Part shown: positions 60,690 to 64,000 of the stretch, piece by piece | Layout of the letters: each line of letters starts with the position of its first letter | How positions within the stretch are numbered: the stretch's first letter is position 1 | DNA from: DASVUC01 sp038237225 | Lineage (GTDB): Bacteria; Planctomycetota; Phycisphaerae; Tepidisphaerales; Tepidisphaeraceae | Assembly (NCBI GenBank): GCA_038237225.1 | Contig: JBBRYX010000001.1 | Coordinates: 186,001-250,000, forward strand | DNA: 64,000 nt | Direction: 5' to 3' | Notes under the pieces: model-generated | Told to the model about the DNA's origin: nothing | Database searches by the model: none | Seen by the model: the letters and a program-made list of their open reading frames with translations, nothing else | Program-made: the position numbers and the translations under genes

Positions 60690-62083
60690 CAACGCGCATT
60701 ACTGTTGCCATCCTGCTGGTGACCTGGACGATCATCGTCGTTGGGGATTCCGCCGCCTATTTTACGGCACGCGAGACTCTGCTCACCCTGCTGGATGATT
60801 CGCTGGTCGCCCGCGCGACACCGCTTCTGGATCACAGTATCAACCCGGACCAGCCTGTGAATTCGCTGGTTCCGGCGGGAGACCTTTACGAGATCCGTGA
60901 CACCGCCAATCGTGTTACTCAAAGCCATTCCGGCGCCGCGGGCCTGGATTCTGAGCCGCTGCTTGTGAACAAAACGTTCGAGTATCGGGCGGATGGGAAG
61001 CGCTATCGCACGGTGACCGTCCGCGCCGTGACCAGCGCGAAGCGCGATGCGGTCTCACCGGCAATCACCATCGTTTACAGCAGGCCCGCTGAGTCTTTCG
61101 ACAAACTAACCAACTATATCATCGCCGTTCTCAGCAGCATTGGGGCGTTCTGCGGGCTGGCCACGGGATGGGTGGCGCTGAAGGTTTCGCGCGCGGCGCT
61201 GCGGCCTCTCACGGAGACGGCGGAAGTCATTGCCGCCATCGATGAGAAAAACCTCTCCCAGCGCATTCAATCGCACAAGCTGCCGCCGGAACTGGTTCCC
61301 ATGACCAACCGGTTGAACGAGCTGCTCGAGCGCCTGGAGCGAGTCTTTTCGCAGCGAAAACAGTTTCTGGCGGATGCCGCGCACGAACTTCGAACGCCAA
61401 CCGCTGCGCTGCTAACGACCCTCGAGGTCGCCCTCCGTCGTCAGCGCGATCAAAAGGCGCTTGAGGAAGCGATGGGCAGCGCGCTCAATGATGCCCGGCT
61501 GCTCCGCCGTCTCGTCGATAAGCTGATGGAGCAGGCTCGCAGCGACCACATGATCGACCGGCCGCGCCTGGAGGAACTTGATCTTGCAAAGCTGCTGCGC
61601 GATTGCATTGACACAATCCGGTCCATTGCGTCCGAGAAGGACGTGACGATTGATGCGAACTGCCCGGCGACCCTCCCCTTTGTTACGCAGCGCGAGCGGC
61701 TGCAGAGCATCCTTCTGAATCTGCTCACGAACGGGATTGAGTACAACCGCCGTGGCGGAGAAGTAAAGATCGTCTGCTCGCCCACCAGCAAAGGGGTCGA
61801 GCTTTCCGTGCGGGATTCGGGAGCGGGCATCTCAGCCGAACATTTGCCGCACATTTTTGAGCCCTTCTATCGTGCCGATCGCGAGAAGCAGGGAGACACC
61901 GAGCACCTTGGTTTGGGCCTTTTTCTGGTCCATTCCCACATTCAAGCGCTCAAGGGGGAATGCACCATCAAGAGCCAACGAGGGGAAGGAACGACCGTCA
62001 CCGTGATCCTACCCGCCATGACGACCCCTCCCACCCCCCTGCCGGACCCAAGTGCTCAGCCCGCTGCCGCCACCAAGCGTTAA
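60686..62083 (+). CDS. Sensor histidine kinase
   Basis: The 465-residue partner of the preceding regulator has two transmembrane helices (~8-27 and ~140-160) flanking a periplasmic sensor, a HAMP domain (ALRPLTETAEVIAAIDEKNL), the phospho-acceptor His in FLADAAHELRTPTAALL (~residue 232), the N box LLNLLTNGIEYNRRGGE and the G boxes VRDSGAGIS and GLGLFLVHSH. The signal it senses is unknown. A pilin gene follows 190 bases later. Confidence 0.95.
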   Translation: MTTRITVAILLVTWTIIVVGDSAAYFTARETLLTLLDDSLVARATPLLDHSINPDQPVNSLVPAGDLYEIRDTANRVTQSHSGAAGLDSEPLLVNKTFEYRADGKRYRTVTVRAVTSAKRDAVSPAITIVYSRPAESFDKLTNYIIAVLSSIGAFCGLATGWVALKVSRAALRPLTETAEVIAAIDEKNLSQRIQSHKLPPELVPMTNRLNELLERLERVFSQRKQFLADAAHELRTPTAALLTTLEVALRRQRDQKALEEAMGSALNDARLLRRLVDKLMEQARSDHMIDRPRLEELDLAKLLRDCIDTIRSIASEKDVTIDANCPATLPFVTQRERLQSILLNLLTNGIEYNRRGGEVKIVCSPTSKGVELSVRDSGAGISAEHLPHIFEPFYRADREKQGDTEHLGLGLFLVHSHIQALKGECTIKSQRGEGTTVTVILPAMTTPPTPLPDPSAQPAAATKR

Positions 62084-62270
62084 TCTTTCATTCATTTTTT
62101 ACTTGTAAATTCCAGCAGGATCGCTCAATATTACATGCGGCAGATTAAGGCTGCCTGAACGATTCGCGGGATGGCTGCAATATTCGTACGTAAAATGGGT
62201 CAGCGGCATCGGCGCACGCTGGGTTGCGTCCACGCTCTGTTGAATCTGAGTTCGCTTTTGGGAGACAGCA

Positions 62271-62444
62271 ATGAAAGCGTTCAGTAACGCCGTGCAGCGG
62301 TTTTTCCGGGATGAACGAGGGACCGAGACCTTGGAATGGGGATTGATCTGTGGATTGATTGTGGTCGGCGCCATCGCCGCCATTACGGTCATCGGTCCCA
62401 AGGTCGCCAAGCTTTGGAATGACTCTGCTGATAAGATCCCTTGA
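62271..62444 (+). CDS. Flp/Fap-type pilin
   Basis: The 57-residue protein reads MKAFSNAVQRFFRDERGTET followed by LEWGLICGLIVVGAIAAITV, then IGPKVAKLWNDSADKIP. This is the standard Flp pilin layout: basic leader, G-T/A-E-T-L-E-W/Y cleavage site and hydrophobic core helix; cleavage would leave the helix as the fibre core. GGGAG lies six bases before the ATG. No tad assembly genes are in the window. After the stop the segment AAGATCCCTTGAT is repeated. Confidence 0.9.
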   Translation: MKAFSNAVQRFFRDERGTETLEWGLICGLIVVGAIAAITVIGPKVAKLWNDSADKIP

Positions 62445-62592
62445 TAAGATCCCTCCGCTTTGAAGCCAGTTGGAAGCTGGTAGCGAAATCCTCGCGAGAC
62501 CGCGCGTCAGCGAGTTCGCGTGGTTATTTGAACCGCGCGGTTCGACCGCGGGCTTCCGCCGCGCGGCTAAACCTGGCGGTTGGGGGCTCGTT

Positions 62593-63753
62593 TTACCTGA
62601 TTGCTTGGAAAAGCTGCGTTAGCACCTTCTGGGCGGCCGCCACACCAATCCCAAATTCCACCGGCTTGCCCAGCGCCTTAAGAACGTGCTCCACCGCTGC
62701 GACGACGGCCAGCGCATCGTACGCATCGGAATAGCCCATGTGATTCACACGGAAGATCTTGCCTTCCATCGTGCCTTGTCCGCCGGCGACGTGCATGTTG
62801 TGGCGGGTCTTAAGCTGGCCGCGGAAATCCTTGTCGCTGATGCTTTCCGGATAGCGGATCGCGCTGACGGAATTCGCCGGAGATTGACTGAACAGCTCAA
62901 ATCCCAGCGCTTTCATCCCGCAACGGAAGGCTTCGGCAGTCGTCGCCGTGCGCTTCCACACCATCTCCAGCGTCTCTTCCTTCACCATGCGCAGACTGAC
63001 CCGCAGCGCCTCGATCAGCGTATTCGCCGGTGTAAATGGCGTATCGCCATCGGTGATGCTCTTCTTATATTTCTTCAGATCGAAATAGAAATCCCTCGAC
63101 GCGGTGTTCTGTTCCGCCGCTCTCCACGCGCGATCAGAAAGCGCCAGAAACGCCAGCCCGGGAGGCAGCATTAGTGCTTTCTGGGATCCGGTAATCGCCA
63201 CATCCACCCCCCACTCATCCATCTTGAACGGCAAGGCGCCGATGCTCGTAATTCCATCGACGATGAGAAGCGTGTCGCCATTCTTCCGGACGACCTTGGC
63301 GATGTTCTCCAGATCGCAGACCGTCGCGGTGGATGTCTCCGAATGCACCAGAATCACCGCATCGTACTTTGCGGCTTTCAGCTCATGATCGATTTGCTCC
63401 GCCGTCGGCGGCTGGCCGTACTCCAGCTTCAGTTCCTTGCAGTCGATCCCGTAACTCTTGCAGACGCTCGCCCAGCGCTCGGCGAACTTCCCGTTGCTCA
63501 CGTTCAACACCTTCTGCCCCGGCGCAATGCAGTTGATGATGCCCGCCTCGGCGGCGGCGGTGCCGGAACCGGTAATGGTATAGACGGTGTTCTTCGTCTG
63601 GTACACGTACTGCAAAAGCTGCTGCACCTCGCTAAACATCGCACGGAATTCCCCGGTGCGATGGTGATGAACGGGCTTGGCGAGTTCCAGAAGCGTAGCC
63701 TCAGGAACGCTCGTGGGGCCGGGGGTGAACAGACGGTATTTCATCAACATCAT
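62593..63753 (-). CDS. Class V aminotransferase (alanine-glyoxylate / serine-glyoxylate type)
   Basis: The 386-residue PLP enzyme starts at ATG 63753 (AAAGGA six bases upstream). LFTPGPTSVPEA is the typical N-terminus, HHRTGEFRAMFSEVQ follows, then VHSETSTATVCDLENIA, LIVDGITSIGALPF and the Schiff-base lysine in TGSQKALMLPPGLAF. C-terminal RVNHMGYSDAYDAL completes it. It transfers an amino group between alanine, serine or aspartate and glyoxylate/pyruvate; the exact pair cannot be read from the sequence. Confidence 0.93.
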   Translation of the reverse strand: MMLMKYRLFTPGPTSVPEATLLELAKPVHHHRTGEFRAMFSEVQQLLQYVYQTKNTVYTITGSGTAAAEAGIINCIAPGQKVLNVSNGKFAERWASVCKSYGIDCKELKLEYGQPPTAEQIDHELKAAKYDAVILVHSETSTATVCDLENIAKVVRKNGDTLLIVDGITSIGALPFKMDEWGVDVAITGSQKALMLPPGLAFLALSDRAWRAAEQNTASRDFYFDLKKYKKSITDGDTPFTPANTLIEALRVSLRMVKEETLEMVWKRTATTAEAFRCGMKALGFELFSQSPANSVSAIRYPESISDKDFRGQLKTRHNMHVAGGQGTMEGKIFRVNHMGYSDAYDALAVVAAVEHVLKALGKPVEFGIGVAAAQKVLTQLFQAIR

Positions 63754-63781
63754 GGTTATCCTTTGTCCGTTGTCAGTTGTC

Positions 63782-63883
63782 ATACGGATTTCACTTATTT
63801 CCTGCGCCTTGGGTTCGCGGCCCCGCTTGCGGGGCGCGGATTCCCAATGGGATCAGGCGCGAGAATTAAACAGAGTCCGTATT
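63782..63883. repeat. Dispersed ~95-bp repeat, copy 2, with terminal inverted repeats
   Basis: It matches the element at 49511-49606 over about 95 bases, with the same GCGGCCCCGCTTGCGGGGCG hairpin core. Here the ends ATACGGA (63782-63788) and TCCGTAT (63876-63882) form a seven-base inverted repeat. It lies just upstream of the aminotransferase start. Confidence 0.9.
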
Positions 63884-64000
63884 ACGGGTTCCAGGTCCGC
63901 AGGGGCGAAGATAATAGGGGAACCCATCCGTGCATGCCACGGTTGCACGGGCCAGGCTACGGTTGTTTAACCTTTCACTTGCAAAATTTGCGTTCTCCCG

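Overview
The window looks like chromosomal DNA of a planctomycete, most likely of class Phycisphaerae (for example a Tepidisphaera/Humisphaera-like soil or biofilm organism). Reasons: high G+C; a large secreted protein with autotransporter-type beta-strand repeats, a dockerin-like pair and a C-terminal PEP-CTERM sorting tail; a DUF1559-type prepilin; a cytochrome/DUF1549/DUF1553 protein with a DUF1501 partner; fragments of the planctomycete ECF sigma factor/Ser-Thr kinase pair; and several families of palindromic repeats typical of these genomes. The class is inference; the phylum is fairly secure.

Layout. 1-5.3 kb: a cut-off glycoside-hydrolase-like gene, a prepilin-like protein and the PEP-CTERM protein. 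5.3-12.8 kb: S1/P1 nuclease, ilvD, an rbsBAC ribose ABC transporter and a divergent nucleoside hydrolase, together a plausible nucleic-acid/nucleoside scavenging set. 12.8-20 kb: a short nagA, a glycosyltransferase, a large secreted protein, moaA, and a TPR-OGT (SPINDLY-type) glycosyltransferase. 20-29 kb: valS carrying three repeat-derived in-frame insertions, a cysteine-desulfurase-like gene, a glutaredoxin-like protein, and a hisD-hisC-hisB-CPBP protease run with a 29-bp-arm hairpin between hisD and hisC. 29-33.8 kb: a small membrane protein, amtB and an ArsB/NhaD-type transporter.

33.85-40.12 kb is a compact integrative element in the 3' half of a tRNA-CAU gene. It is bounded by 25-bp direct repeats (one mismatch) and encodes integrase, an XRE regulator, a Cys-rich protein, a primase-helicase, an excisionase and an HTH protein, with no virion genes. 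Its attachment core lies inside the integrase coding sequence. In the integrated state the integrase ends in a tail read antisense to the tRNA, with its stop opposite the anticodon; the predicted circular form would instead give it a different 57-residue tail, still encoded at the other end of the element. Right of attR (40.12-40.8 kb) lies the debris of a second, related element: an integrase 3' remnant, an interrupted HigA-like antitoxin and a duplicated regulatory region. A zone of frameshifted and fragmentary genes follows to 42.4 kb.

42.7-49.5 kb: the DUF1549/DUF1553 and DUF1501 genes, separated by a DUF695-like gene, a 21-bp tandem-repeat array and a Pro/Ala-rich ORF. 49.7-54.6 kb: a tight DUF58-transglutaminase-cinA operon. 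54.8-64 kb: DUF2203 protein, topoisomerase IB, a GH2 glycosidase, a single-domain response regulator, a PilZ-like protein, an OmpR/histidine-kinase pair, a 57-residue Flp-type pilin missed by a length cut-off, and an alanine-glyoxylate-type aminotransferase. A dispersed ~95-bp repeat occurs at 49.5 kb and again at 63.8 kb.
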